Assembly: GCA_036346255.1 (NCBI GenBank) | Contig: CM070634.1 | Coordinates: forward strand, 67,102,476 to 67,166,475 | Origin: Ampelocalamus luodianensis | Taxonomy: Eukaryota > Streptophyta > Magnoliopsida > Poales > Poaceae | DNA length: 64,000 nucleotides | Direction of reading: 5' to 3' | Part shown: in pieces, positions 1-11,670 of the stretch | Numbering within the stretch: position 1 is the stretch's first letter | How the letters are laid out: the number at the start of each line of letters is the position of its first letter | Made by a program: the position numbers and the translations under genes | The notes under the pieces: generated by a model | Seen by the model: only the letters and a program-made list of their open reading frames with translations | The model's database searches: none | Told to the model about the DNA's origin: nothing

Positions 1-189
1 AAGTTATCCTTGTACCATCCTTACGAGTAAATTCTCGCGAGGTGCCGAGTGCACCACCGGTGATGGATAGGTGCGCACTCTGAATCTGCTCAGACAAAGA
101 CTAAGTATGCCCCGTGTCCGCTGATATGACACCAACCTCACTGCTGTGCCAACAACATGTATCCGAACAAGCCGCAGAACCATCCCCAA

Positions 190-857
190 CTATCTTTGTT
201 CTCCTCTCCACCAAAGCAAACGCAAGAGGGACCAATGTGTTGTCTCGCCAACCGAAATGGCTATCAACAATGTGCCCATGTACTTGCCAAGAAGAAAAGT
301 ACCATCAATGGAGAAGACGGACGACAATGCCGAATGCCTCGATGCATCGTGGAAAACACCGAACGCGCGAAGAAAATCGCCTTCCATCCTTCCATTCATT
401 TGGTTTGGGGATGTACTCGTAATGCATGCCCGATTAATCGCTTTCATTGCATTGAACAATGCCGCAACCGCCGTACTCTCCTCCCAATCCCCATATATCA
501 TCTTCCGTGCTCGCCGCTTGCCCTCCATGCTTTTCCATACCTTATGTCGTATCCGAACATCTTCTCGTGTCATCTCCATAATTGTCCTCACCTTCAAATT
601 GGGCTGCCTTCGAGATGAGTATAGTGATCTCGCAATGAGGGTAGATGTCAACCGCGATGTTTCGCTTCAAGTTTGATTCTCGCACAAGTGTGTGGGCCAA
701 CGATTTTTGTGATCTTGAACTTGCTCGTGTCCTTCTGCTTCCTAGCACACACCCTCCAATTACAATCGGCCTTCTCACACACCACTGTAACGCCACGCAC
801 ATAGGAATGCCTAACTTTGAAAGGCCTTTGCGCTTCACGTAATACTCTCAGAACCAC
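190..857 (-). pseudogene. MULE transposase: MuDR DNA-binding segment and start of DDE domain
   Basis: Two overlapping frames hold the most diagnostic parts. The 648-857 frame has CNWRVCARKQKD followed by FKITKIVGPHTC, the Cys-rich plant MuDR DNA-binding signature. The 190-651 frame ends with SIDGTFLLGKYMGTLL, matching the first Asp-containing motif of MULE DDE transposases. The switch of frame near 650 and the loss of similarity towards position 190 show decay. The catalytic remainder lies outside the window or is lost. Confidence 0.75.
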
Positions 858-1255
858 CTTCTCAATGTAGGCAAGTCCTTGAAGACCAAACCCTTCTTGA
901 TTTCCATGCTATCCCCGCCCAGAGCCTCTAACAACTCGCTGCCTCTCGCTTCTCGCATAAGCACCTTGGGAATGACTAAGGTCGCTGAATTCTTCAATAG
1001 CCGGATCACGATTAGGCGTAATTGTCCGATGAGCTCAATATCTTGTTGTGTCAATGCAAAGAACAGCCGGTCTTCATCGGAATCAACGGCTCTAGCCGTC
1101 CCATAAGGCTCCTCATCATCATCAATCTGAACATCAACGCTGTTAGAGGCCCTACAGAATTGATCCATGTTGCCTGAAGGTGCCACAGGAGGACGATCAT
1201 CATTTTCAGGAACATCTACTGCATCACAACCACACACACGATAAAATTGAGACAA
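848..1255 (-). pseudogene. MULE transposase linker segment
   Basis: A 135-residue frame, rich in aspartate and glutamate in its first half, ends in a segment (GLVFKDLPTLRRWF) typical of the entry into the MuDR DNA-binding domain. The next frame (648-857) continues that domain, so this is the same transposase split by a frameshift near 850. No function beyond the transposase is implied. Confidence 0.55.
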
Positions 1256-1318
1256 AGGAATAGATTAATGAACGGTAAACTAAAGTGGTACTACGACACT
1301 TACTTGGATGGTTCTGAG

Positions 1319-1834
1319 TCAAAGGGATCTCCTGAGGGGCCGCAGGATGAGAAATTCCAATCTCATTCGGGGCGGATTGAGCATCGGGTACCACAACCGC
1401 CTGCTCACATCCGCATCACAATTGGGTAATGGGGGGTCCAAAGGGGGAGGACTACCTAAATCTGGTGAATGCCCATGAGGGGGTGAATGCCCATGAGGAT
1501 TGGGATCAATGGACAACTTCCGCACAAACAAATCCAAACATTGATATTGGGTCCTCATCACCGATCTGACATAATTTTGCCACTGATCCTCAGAGTCAAT
1601 TGAGACCATCCGCCTAAAAATAGAGTCTCTAGAACCAAACAAGTACACCTCAATCGAGATGTCATCCTCATTACCATGACAACATAGAACCTCACGAGCT
1701 CTAGCGACCAATTCACCATAAGACTGACGATCACTAAGCAAACAGGTCACACTTTCCATCCCAACAAATGACACATTTCCATAACCATCTTTCTCAATAC
1801 TGCCTCCATGGTGCAAGGTTACTAGATTGTCCAT
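1319..1834 (-). pseudogene. MULE transposase N-terminal region
   Basis: A 171-residue open frame starts MDNLVTLHHGG and carries an acidic, tryptophan-containing segment of the kind found ahead of the DNA-binding domain in MuDR-family proteins. It ends in a proline-rich tail with a short repeated PHGHSP motif. The downstream transposase pieces lie on the same strand in other frames, so introns or frameshifts separate them. Assignment rests on resemblance and on position upstream of the clear MuDR segment at 648-857. Confidence 0.55.
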
Positions 1835-1860
1835 CTAATCCATACAAAAGGCAATGGTAG

Positions 1861-2450
1861 TTAATGTATTATAGTAAAGTAGTATACTAACTAATTCCAT
1901 ACGTAACTAATTTAAGTTGATAACTACCCAAGTAATTTGCTACCTACCAAACTAAATAACTATGTCTAACTAACTAACTATATGTAACTAAACAAATTAA
2001 AATTTCTAACTATGACTAACTATATCTAAACCCTAACTACATTATATGTTACTAAATTTGCTATGTCTAACGATATATCTAAACCCTAACTACATCGATC
2101 TAACTAAATTTCTAACTACAATTTCTAACTAAATTAGCTAAATTAGCTATGTCTAACTAAATATCTAAACCCTAAATACATCATATCTAACTAAACTAAC
2201 TATATCTAAACCCTAACTAACTACAATTTCTAACTAAATTTACTAACTACATTTTCTAACTCTAAATAAAATTTCTAACTACAATTTCAAACTACATTTC
2301 TAACTACAATTTCTAACTACATTTCTAACTACAATTTCTAACTACATTTATAACTAAATTTACTAACTACATTTCTAACTAAATTTACTAACTAAATTTT
2401 CTAATTAAATTACTAACTACATAAAAAAAATACTAACTACATTAAAAAAA
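1861..2450. repeat. Degenerate A/T-rich low-complexity array
   Basis: About 590 bp is built almost entirely from variants of CTAACTAAATTT, CTAACTACAATTT and CTAAACCCTAACTA. There is no fixed period. It lies inside the MULE between the transposase start and the GC-rich block. The CTAAACCCTAA pieces resemble the plant telomere unit but occur singly. No coding potential was seen. Confidence 0.8.
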
Positions 2451-2469
2451 ATCACCTCTTCACACTCGG

Positions 2470-2765
2470 CAGGAGAAGTCGCCGCAATGGCGGCGGGGCG
2501 GCGGCAATGGTCGGGTCGGGTCGGCGGCGGGCGGCGGCGGGCGGCGTTCTGGCGGCGGCGGCGGCGCGGCGGTCGCTCGGCAATGGCGGCGGCTCGGCGC
2601 AGCGGCGGTCGGGCTCGCCGCGGCGGCGCGATCGCTCGGCGGCGGCGGCTCGCTCGGGCGCGAGGCGGCGGCGGCGGTCTCGCGGCGAGCGAGCGACGGC
2701 ATGGAAGGAGGAAGGAGGAAGGCGAGCGACGGCGAGAGAGAGAGAGAGGAAGGAGGAAGGGCGTG
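2470..2765. other. GC-rich CGG-repeat block inside the MULE
   Basis: A run of imperfect GGC/CGG triplets opens reading frames on both strands that encode only Ala/Arg/Pro repeats. I treat these frames as composition artefacts. The block could be the 5' flank of the element's own gene or a captured host 5' UTR; nothing identifiable is left. Confidence 0.6.
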
Positions 2766-2809
2766 CGGTTATTTTTTTTGAATGCTCGCGCGAGATCGTG
2801 GCGCGCGAG

Positions 2810-2965
2810 GTCGGCGCCATGAGTCACGGCGCCGAGGTAACATGCTCGGCGCCATGAGTCATGGCGCCGAGGTACCGCCACGCCGGCCGCTCGCCGGCTA
2901 GGGTTTAGTACCTCGCCGCCATGACTCATGGCGCCGAAGCAGAAGTTACTCTCGGCGCCGTGACT
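2810..2965. repeat. MULE subterminal repeats
   Basis: At least four copies, in both orientations, of a short motif with GGCGCC next to an ATGAGTCA or TGACTCAT core lie just inside the right end of the element. Such clustered subterminal motifs are usual in plant MULEs, where they are thought to be transposase contact sites. That role is inference here. Confidence 0.6.
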
Positions 2966-3056
2966 CACTGCCACACCCCGGGTCCAAAACCGGAAATAAG
3001 ACTAGCAGGGGTATAAATGTGAGATTTTTACCAAAAAAGAGCTAAATTGCAAAAAA

Positions 3057-3221
3057 TTCGGTCGGTTCGTTCGGTTTGTTCAGTTTTCAGCCGGTTTTTA
3101 CCGAAAAAACCAAAATCCCAGAAATCCAGATTTTTGAATCTAGTACCGAATACCGGTCAAACCGAGTTCACCGATACGGTTCGGTATTTTCGGTACGGTA
3201 CTAAAATGAACAGCCCTAGTT
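3057..3221. mobile_element. hAT-like terminal fragment
   Basis: Repeated TTCGGT, ACCGAA and TACCGGT motifs run into an end that reads TAGGGCTGTTCATTTTAG on the minus strand, a common terminus of grass non-autonomous hAT elements. The MULE at 1-3050 appears to interrupt its other side. No transposase is present. Confidence 0.5.
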
Positions 3222-3358
3222 GTCATGTCGAACTGAAAGGCTAGCAAGGTAGAGTACGTAAGGTCATCCGATGCCTTTTCAGTTGGGTCGGAGTCAGGTA
3301 CTTAAGATGTCTAGCGTTGAAAGGTCTCGGCTCGCCATTGGAGATGCAAGCCAGTATT

Positions 3359-3716
3359 GGGGCTAAGTCACGTCACGCTAGGATTCCTAGCGTGACAGTA
3401 CCAGTCAGTCACACCAAGATCCCTGGCGTGACAAGACCGTGCTACCACACCAATGTGTTGGCAACTCTAGAGGAGTTGCAACCTAGCACCCCGCTTCTGG
3501 GGCTAAGTCCTGTCACGCCAGGATTCCTGACGTGACAGTACCAGTCAGTCACGCTAAGGTCCCTGGCATGACAGATTGTGCTGCCACGCCAATGTGTTGG
3601 CAACTCCAGAGGAGTTGCAACCCAAAGACCTTACTCGAGCTAAGTCCCGTCATGCCAGATTCCCGGTGTGGCAAGACCGATCGACCATGCCAGGACCTTG
3701 GCGTGATGGTACTCTC
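3359..3716. repeat. Tandem repeat, ~140-bp unit, about 2.5 copies
   Basis: Copies begin at 3359, 3499 and about 3637, each with GGCTAAGTC, then paired TCACGCCAGG/CCTGGCGTGA dyads and GTTGGCAACTC. Divergence between copies is moderate. The unit sits beside the minus-strand LTR and shares its TCACGCC/GGCGTGA dyads with 7030-7215, next to the plus-strand LTR. It is probably part of that LTR family. Confidence 0.75.
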
Positions 3717-3818
3717 AGAAATGTAAAACAACAACATCTATGCATGTATCATTCAATCATTTCATTCAGACATCGACATGTATGCATATATTAATTCAGA
3801 AAATTCATTTCATTGTTG

Positions 3819-5500
3819 GATCCCCGGGTGTGGAATATCCAAAGACCCTATGTGTATACTGTGCAAGTCCCAGGATTAGTGGCTTGCAGACACATTCACA
3901 ACATTTGGTATTTACATCCATACATTCACATATTAAAAGTAAACAAAAAGGATACTTAGGCTATTACATGTTATTACAACAACGGCTGATCGGCCAAATA
4001 AAAGTAGTCATCAGAGTAAAATATAGCAGTGGAAGACATAATAAAGTACCAAAATTCCAACGGCATGCCCATCCGATCCCGCATGCAACCGACAAGGAAC
4101 AAGGCCTAGGTAGACCTGTCACCAAACCCTCCGATGCCGGGAGCAAAGAACTCGTCGTTAGGCGTCGGCTCATGTTCAATCTCTGAACAACAATATTAGC
4201 AAGATTTAGTACTTATATACTCAGCAAGACTTGTAGTGTATCACAAAATTATATTAAATGTAAGGCTATCTAAGAAAGAGGCTCTACTCTACAAGTAATT
4301 TTGCTCAGCCATTTTTATTTGCAATATTCGTAAGTGGTAATTTGCAACAGAATTTGAAAGAACAGTTTAAATATGTACATGACAGTAGTAAAGAACCGAT
4401 CAAATAATAACATCATCTCGTAACCCTTCTCGGTTACGAGCACAAAAGAAATAACGATAACATCTCGCAACCCTCCTCGGCTGCGAGTCAAATTTCATAT
4501 TCAGCCATAGACATAGCAGTCCAGCCATAGACATGGCAGTTAACTCAACAAATAAAAATCCCATGTTATTATCCCACGTTTTGTGACAAAACATTTTTTT
4601 TTTTGTAAAAATAAGACTACAGCCATACCAGCCGCACTAAGCATGCTCATGACCGTGAGCGCGGCTATTTAAATAGATTTTTCACTCTACAGAGGTGTAC
4701 AACTTTACCTATAGTACGCGGTATTTTAGTTGCCCGGAATATCTCTATATTACTGCTCACTACCATAGGTGAGCAGTCTAGAGTTCGCGACGCAGCCTTT
4801 ACATCGTCTAGTCCTAACCTCGCACTTAGCCCAACGAATCATTATCCTCATTCACCTGGATAGAAACCCGTCGAATGAGGAGTCTCACTCACCTGGATAG
4901 GAACCCGTCGAGTGAGTCCCTCACTTCACCCGAGTATACTCGTCTAAGTGCTATGTTTATGTCACCTCACCCAGGTATACCCGTCTTGGTGAGGTATTCG
5001 CTGTTATGTAGGCATGCCTAACTGGTCATGCTCGCAAACTACTGCCTACCTCTCATGCAAGGCTAGTTTTTGACAACTTAAGTGCACAGTGTGCTCTGGT
5101 CCATGGACAGGTGGACCGAGCGCGTGGTCCATGCGCTATGCTCATGGACCGAGCCACTGATACATAAGACCCACTTGTCAGTTTAAATGAAAATCAAAAG
5201 AAAAATAAAAATACGCTTTTAATTCTGAGGATAATACGCTTTCCTTACTGGAAAGCATAAACCTCAATAGTGCATGCGCGGGATTACGATTTCTCTGAAT
5301 TTCTAATCCGAACAAAATTCAAACATTAATAACTTTTGCTACAAAACTCCAAATTGAATGAAATTTATTTCTAAATTCATATAAAATCATGAATTACCAG
5401 AATATATAAAAATATTTGATTTTGGTTACTGTTAAATTTATTGGGATTATTTAATTCGTTTCTGGCTCTCTTTTTTTTTTAATTAGACATCGATTGCTCG
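3819..5500 (-). mobile_element. LTR of a gypsy-type element, minus orientation (boundaries approximate)
   Basis: Read on the minus strand the segment ends GGGGATCCAACA at 3819. It contains a run of GACGGGTTTCTATCC-type short repeats (4850-4990), a GTTGTACACCTCTG module (about 4692-4705) and a TTGCTGAGTAT motif upstream of the end. All of these recur in opposite orientation at 6100-6720. No primer site or coding region is attached, so this is an isolated LTR. The right (5') edge is not defined. Confidence 0.6.
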
Positions 5501-5989
5501 AGTTGTTATTGTGACGATCAACCATCCATATTTCCAGAACAAAAAAGAGTAAGGCAAGCACCTTCTTTGATCATGTTGATCCCAGTATTTTACTTATTGT
5601 TCTTCGTTTTGCAAAATCTATTATGCATGCGTGTATGTTTTGTATGAAAATGCTATGATTGAGAATTGGTAGTTGTAATCCTATTTGCTGCACAATCTCA
5701 TTGGAATGTTGATCTCTTACTATTGTATCCTTTAGAATATGGGTTAGATAATATATAATGTCATTTGGGAATTTTTGAGTGCGAATATTGCACAACTGCT
5801 ACTAGAACGATAGATTTTTCAAGAAACTAATAAAAGGACAATATGTTAATTTGAAAATTTGGGATATTTTGAAAAATGTCCAAAGGGGGGTACCTCTGTT
5901 ATTTTACTTGAAAATAAAATAAAAAACCTAGATTTAGACACGGGCGAGTTATTATGTATTCTGAAAAAGTGAGGATTGTGACTCCCCAG
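5501..5989. other. Spacer between two inverted LTRs
   Basis: A/T-rich sequence with no supported coding region; short frames on either strand lack similarity to anything I recognise. It probably contains the 5' parts of one or both flanking LTRs, whose outer limits cannot be fixed from this window. Confidence 0.5.
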
Positions 5990-6718
5990 TAGATAGGGTA
6001 GAGTTTTTCGCCCGTAGTCAATTAAGGACCGAAGCCAGCAACTCCGGGATTAAAACCTAATTGTACAATCGTATGTGCTAGTATGGGATAGTCGTAGGTA
6101 ACTAAGTCGCTAAAAACTAGCCTTGCATGAGGGGTAGGCAGTGGATGTGCGAGCAATTTCTATTACCGACATAACGGCGAATGCCTCGCTTAACAGAGGG
6201 TATCTGGGTAAGTGAGGGTCCCTCACTTGACGGAGGGTATCCGGGAAAGTAAGTGTCTCACTCGACGGAGGGTATCCGGGCGAGTGAGGAACATTCAACG
6301 AGCTAAGTGCAAGGGTAGGACTAGGTGATGTAAAGGCTGCGTCGTGAGCTCTAGACTGCTTATCTTCGGTAATGAGCAGTGATATAGAGAATTCCAGGTA
6401 ACTAGAATATTCGCGTACTATGGGTAAAGTTGTACACCTCTGCAGAGTATAAATCTATTTAAATAGATGTGCTCGCGGTCATGAGCGTGCTTAGTGCGGC
6501 TGGTATGGCTGTAGCTTTGTTTTTTCTAAAACATTTTGTTCCAAAACATGGGTAATGACATGTGATTTTATTTTATTGAGTTAACTACTATGTCTATGGC
6601 TGAACATAAAATATGACTCGCAGCCAAGGAGGGTTGCGAGATGTTGTTCATACTTCTTTTTATTTGTTCAGTTATTTACTTACTGTCCTATGTCTATTTA
6701 ACTGCTCTTTCAAATTTC
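5990..6718 (+). mobile_element. Second copy of the same LTR family, plus orientation, 3'-truncated
   Basis: From AAAACTAGCCTTGCATGAG (about 6113) to CAAATTTCAGCC (6718) this matches the reverse complement of 5060 down to about 4340. Shared parts include the GAGGGTATCCGGG repeats, the GTTGTACACCTCTG module and the GAGGGTTGCGAGATGTT stretch. Similarity stops abruptly at a CGGCCGG-rich junction at 6718. The left edge is approximate. Confidence 0.6.
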
Positions 6719-7300
6719 AGCCGGCCGACTATAGTGTAGGTTATTAGTGTCAAAGATTAGTGTAGGTTATTACCTTCGGCCGGCCGGCAGACGAAGGCCG
6801 GTGGGGGAACAGACTGCCCGTGCGAGGAGGACGGGCGCCGGGGGAGGACGTCTAGCGGGGGGGACTGCGGCGGGTGGAGGACAGCCGGCCGGGAGGAGAA
6901 CTGCCGGCGGGAGGACAGCCGGCGGCGAGGTGAAGGAGTGGCTTGGGTAGGGCACAGGAGAGAAGAGGGTGCACGAGAAGATGGGGAAAAATGATGAATG
7001 GGCTGGGACGAGTGATCTAAGTCGCCCCTGTCACGCCAACTCGCGTGGGGTGAGAGGGTAACTGGTCACGCCATGGGATATGGTGTGACAACAGTCATGC
7101 ATACCCTCCACGCTGGCACAACGCACAGACAAGGGCTAGCGTGGCATATTTGGTCACACCAGACCCTGTGGCGTGACAGAATGTTTTGCCCATACCACGG
7201 GGGTGGCGTGATCAAAGGGGTCGGAATTGTAAATAAAGTTAATGAGGATTTAAGTTTAAAATATTATTTAAAAAAGGATTTAAAAAATTTCGAGTCACAG
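6719..7300. other. GC-rich junction and TCACGCC/GGCGTGA dyad region
   Basis: A GC-rich stretch of GGAGGAC/CCGGC motifs (6775-6950) is followed by TCACGCC/GGCGTGA-type dyads (7030-7215) related to those at 3359-3716. Small frames here (6747-6950, 7073-7303) are repetitive or unrelated to any family I know, so no gene is called. Confidence 0.5.
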
Positions 7301-8280
7301 TGACTTGCTATGTCACTTTTTGTAAAATGCATATGATCAGTGCAGTACTATTCTAGTCTGGTAATTTGTCATGGTTCGTGGTTATTTGGCCGTCTTCTGT
7401 TTTCATTTTCTTGTTTACTTTGTTGATGGATTGACCAGATATGCCTTGTTGTCGTGTGACGGTGCGAGTTAGAGATGTTTCTGTACTCTTTGGTAAAAGA
7501 GCTACACTTACTAGTGATAGTGAGTTAGAGATGTTTTTAAAGTCTGGCTTCTGTAGGAATTTCGGAGCGTAAGAAACATCTCACTTGTCAGGAATAGGCC
7601 TAGTCCAGAGTCCGGACCCCATTGGTTTGCTGGAAATTGGCCATAATCGGTATATATAACTAGATATAGGAGTAAATCGGTGTTAAATCATCTTTGGAAC
7701 CGGATGATAATACATATCACTGTCCTGCCTGTTTTTTGAACCCTACTGTCAACTGATTATTATATCCATAAGTAGAAAAATACAAAACCAATTTGGAAAA
7801 ATTAGGAAATGGAAATTGTAGGATTATGAAAACCACGTGCATGCATTGAATGTCAGGACCAGTGAAAATCCTACGGGAATTGTCTTTTGAAGTACAGAGA
7901 AGATGAGAAAGAAGATGTCGTGTTGAACTCCTCAGAGGAAATCTAAACACATGAAAGTTTGAGCTAGGAAGCCATTCCCACAATGCAAAGGGCTTTTGTG
8001 CCAAAAGTTTCTATAGGATTTGATCCTATGGAATTCCTTGAAAAATACTATTTCCCCAGTTGGGAAGCCAATGGCGCCTTGTTACACAGTGGATTCCAGT
8101 AGCTTGTATTTTCTGTATTTTTTTTCGCTTTGCACTGTCTCTATTTCAGATGTTTCCTTAGCCTCAAAACATCATTAGTTCTTGAATCCTTTTGAAACTG
8201 CATCTGAAATCACCAAAAACCGATCAATACGATAAATCCTGGTACAAAAGATAAATAAAATAAAATAAAGAAAGAACCGG
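7301..8280. other. Intergenic stretch, no gene seen
   Basis: No supported coding sequence. The minus-strand frame at 7717-8004 lies over a segment with AATCCTACGGGAATT and ATAGGATTTGATCCTATGGAATTCC motifs typical of A/T-rich grass MITEs. The last part (8200-8280) has CCGATC/ACCGGT motifs that resume after the MULE at 12240, so the MULE landed in an older hAT-like sequence. Confidence 0.45.
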
Positions 8281-8290
8281 TCAAAACCAG

Positions 8291-8390
8291 GATTTTTTTT
8301 GAAATAATATTAATTTAAAAGATAATTACAAAAATAAATAGTCGGATTTTTTTTAAAAAAAAAACTAGGTGTTTATCGCCAATTGGAATG
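8291..8390 (+). repeat. MULE left terminal inverted repeat
   Basis: About 100 bp pairing with 12131-12229 in inverse orientation, with only small indels in the A and T runs. The 10-bp target duplication abuts it at 8281-8290. Confidence 0.92.
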
Positions 8391-8690
8391 GCGACAGGAA
8401 ACACCGCCAATTGGAATGACGATAGGCTCCTGTCGCCATTCCAATCGGCAACAGGGACCTAGACACTAGCGACAGGGGGCTGAACAGTAGATAGAGGTCT
8501 CTGTCGCCAGTTGAATTGGCGACAGGGATCTGTCGCCATTTGGAGTGGTAAACAGGTCCCTGTCGCCAATTCAACTGGCGACAGGGACCCTAGATTTTTT
8601 TAATATTAAAATTTAAAAAATCGTCATTTCAAATGGCGATAGAGATCCTGCAAGTTCCTATCGCCATTCCAAATGACGATAAGGATTTGC
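8371..8690. repeat. Subterminal dyad repeats of the MULE
   Basis: At least eight half-sites of the form TGTCGCCAATTG/CAATTGGCGACA, many arranged as inverted pairs, lie directly inside the left TIR; 12117-12160 holds a smaller set at the right. They could form hairpins in single strands and are candidate transposase-binding sites, which is inference. Confidence 0.7.
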
Positions 8691-8984
8691 TCTATAAAAG
8701 ACCCCAAAATTCATACATACCTCACTTTTATCCAGAAAAAGAGAAATTAGGGGGGGGGGGAGGGAGAGAAGCAAAGAGGAGTAGACAGGAGGAGAGAAGC
8801 TAGCAAAGCGCTGCTCGTCCGATCGTCCACCTTTCAAGTAATTTTTTTAACCGAATGCATTATATGGTTTTAGATGTACGATTACGTAGTGTAGTATGTT
8901 GTGTATAATCCTTTTTAGTGGGTAGTTTAGTTTTAGATATGTGGTTAATCGTGGCAATTTTGTTTACGGTGCAATACGTGAAAT

Positions 8985-11670
8985 ATGTCGAACGCCACCG
9001 ACTTCAAAATTTACTACGGTCGGGGGACTATTCTTAAGGGTTCTAGAAGGATTGATTTGTGTTATTTCCAATCGGCGACCGTGACTCTAACAAGACCAGA
9101 GCAGTGTACATGGGGCGCTATGATGCGGTGGTTGTTGCACACATTCGGTTTGGACCATGCTATTTATGATCTGATATTGAGTTGCTTTGCTAACCGAGCA
9201 CCACATGGCACATATTGGGAGTTAGTGGAGCTCAAGGGAACAAGATCGTGGCAGTCATATGTACGCAGGGCGAGGGAGGATTGGTGGGATTTGGTCCTTC
9301 TGGTCTAGTCATATGCCAAGCCCACTCCTGCATCGGTGGCTGAACAAGAAGAGGGTGCTGATGCCGAAGAAGAAGTCAGGAACTCTAGCCACAGCGTGTT
9401 ACACACAATGCTGATGCCGAAGAAGAAGGTCCAAAAGTTGCTGATTCTATTGAGGAAGACCCTGTGGAAGGAGCTCCTTCAGTCAAGCAAACTAGTGGGC
9501 TTGCCGACAAGGGTGAGAAGTTGGAAGCCCTAGTCCAAAGGATGATTCTGAAAGACCAAGAACACATGACATTGTCAGAAGATGAAAGATCCGACGACAA
9601 GGATGTTGTGGAACAACAGGCAGTTCTATCCGAGTGAAACACATACCAGTTCGACAACCTCGTCGTTAACGAATACTCCTGTGTGTCGTGGGAGTACGAC
9701 CAGAGCGAGGTCAGGCAAGGAGCTATGTACAAATGCAAGGAGGTCGTGCAGGAGGTGGTCAAATTTTGGGCCTTGTCGGTGCGGCGTACATTCATAGTCG
9801 TCAGGTCTAACCCAAGATGCTACGCCGTGAAGTACGACATAGAGGGATGCCCTTGGCGAGTGTATACATTTCAACCTAAGTAGGACACCTACTGGAAATA
9901 CTCTATAGTGGTCCCTCACACATGTGTCCTCACTGAGTCAGTGCAGTCCCACAGGAATCTGTTATCAGGCTTCATCGCGAACCTCATGTAAGGTGAGATA
10001 GTGGATAATCTAGATGTTAAGCTACGATCCATCATTCAAGTGATTGAGGCAAGGTTCCAATACACAATCAGTTATGCAAGGCATGGAGGGCAAAACAGAA
10101 GGCGTTGAAATCAAAGTATGTACGTTCAAGGACTTCTACCACAACCTCTCCGGGCTATTCTGAGTCATACAAGACAGTAATCCCGGCATTCATGTCGATA
10201 TTCAAGATTCCACGCATCCGAAGTGGGCTAATAAGAGGGTATTGAAGCGAGATTTCTTCGCCTTTGGTTCATACATCAATGCATCTTGACACTGCCGTCT
10301 AATCTTGCGCGTGGATGGGACATTCTTGACTGAAAAGTAGAAGAGTCAGATACTGACTGCAATAGCGGCGGACGGGAACAATCAAGTTCTTCTCGTGATA
10401 TTCGCTTTCATTGAAAGCGAGAACATAAACAACTAACTGTGGTTCGTAAGGAATTTGAGAATTTCTATTGTACAGGATCGTCCTAACATATATGTCATAC
10501 ATAATTGTTATGCGGGCCTGTTGAGTGCAATAACTCAGCTACAATAAGGAGAGAATGAACCACTTTTATGGGCGAACCTGCAGAGCAGGTAGTGCATGAG
10601 GCACTTAGGTGCAAACTTCTACAAATAGTTCTGTAATAAGGACTTGATGAACCTGTTCAAGTGGCTATGCAACCAGAATTAGCAGCGAAAGTTTGAAGTA
10701 CTCTGAAAGATTCTGGATGAGCAAACCTAGACACACAGAAAGGAGACAAGAAAAGTCACACAAGCGAATGCCCCCTGTGCATTTCCACAGCTACCCACAG
10801 ATGGTTCTAGTGTGGTGAGGAAGAAGAGAACGCAAGTGAAATGCTTCTCAAACTGGATTGAGCACGAACCTAAGGAGAAGTGGTCGCTGCTACATGACAG
10901 AGGTGGTGCTCGATATGGTATCATAACAACTAATCTAGCCGAGGTGTACAACTAGGTCATGCGTAGTGCAAGGCGCCTCCCTTTGGGGTGTATTGTGAAG
11001 GCAATTCTCCGTGGTACCATAAATTATTTTGTTGACAGAAGCAATAACGCGTCGCTCACCATGGCAAATGACGAAGTACTCTACTCCGCAATGAATGCCA
11101 AGTAGAAGAGCAAGAATGGTGAGATACACCGGACATTCAAGATGGGCATAAGGGAGCTTCGTTTTGAGATATTGTGCAAGGATAAAGGACGCTGCGAGAC
11201 GAATCACGAGAGGATCACCCATGAGTACACGCTGCGCCGCGCTAATTGCGTATGCACTTGCAACAAACCTATTCTTCTGCATAGGCCCTGCCCTGCTCAC
11301 ATATCATGGCCGCATGTTCGATAGTGGCGCAACATCTCGGTCAGTACCCCTCTGACTATTTCAACAAGGAGGAGGTGATGCAAACCTAGAGTGCAAAGAT
11401 TTATGGTTACGGCGTGGTTGGCCATTTCACTGGCTATCCGACCTGGAAGCAATTTATCTGGACCGCGGACATTGATAAGCTGAAGGAAAAGGTTGGCCGG
11501 TGATAGGTACGACGCATCAGGAACGACATGAACGAAGCAGAAGCCGGATGTCGTACGAAAAAATGCTTCATTTGCAGAGAGTCTGGACACACCTTCAAGA
11601 AATGCCCTACGAGAAATCCACAGGATGAAGGAGATATCGGTAGTCCGGACGTCGCCGCGGGGACCTGATC
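8985..11670 (+). pseudogene. MULE transposase, multiply broken
   Basis: Pieces in the normal MuDR order can be read with frame changes. An N-terminal segment is at 8985-9308. A DNA-binding segment with RSNPRCYAVKYDIEGCPWRV is at 9683-9883. The DDE entry motif LRVDGTFLTEK (about 10303-10335) is followed at once by a stop. A SWIM-type zinc finger CTCNKPILLHRPCPAH lies near 11255-11300. A zinc knuckle CFICRESGHTFKKC (CX2CX4HX4C) is at 11564-11605. Several in-frame stops (such as TAG after 10335 and TAA at about 10435) rule out a functional product. It would have catalysed cut-and-paste transposition of this element. Confidence 0.85.

Larger units (their letters stand above)
1..3050 (-). mobile_element. 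Mutator-like element (MULE), decayed, truncated by window start
   Basis: This minus-strand DNA transposon runs from its right terminus near 3050 leftwards out of the window. Reading on the minus strand there are, in order, a terminal A/T-rich stretch (2990-3050), repeated GGCGCCATGAGTCA-type subterminal motifs (2810-2965), a GC-rich block, a low-complexity A/T-rich block, then transposase pieces: an N-terminal segment (1319-1834), an acidic linker (848-1255), a MuDR-type DNA-binding segment and the start of the DDE transposase (190-857). The order matches plant MULE transposases. Frames are broken, so it is unlikely to be active. The left end and target duplication are outside the window; the right end is inferred from where hAT-like sequence starts at about 3057. 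Confidence 0.75.

Noticed and set aside
1980..2230. Possible interstitial telomere
   Set aside because: CTAAACCCTAA occurs only as isolated single units inside a degenerate A/T-rich array, not as tandem CCCTAAA.
2417..2974. Overlapping long frames on both strands in the CGG-rich block
   Set aside because: Products are Ala/Arg/Pro repeats driven by composition, with no domain; they lie inside a MULE.
7717..8004. 95-residue minus-strand frame
   Set aside because: Overlaps A/T-rich MITE-like sequence and shows no family resemblance.
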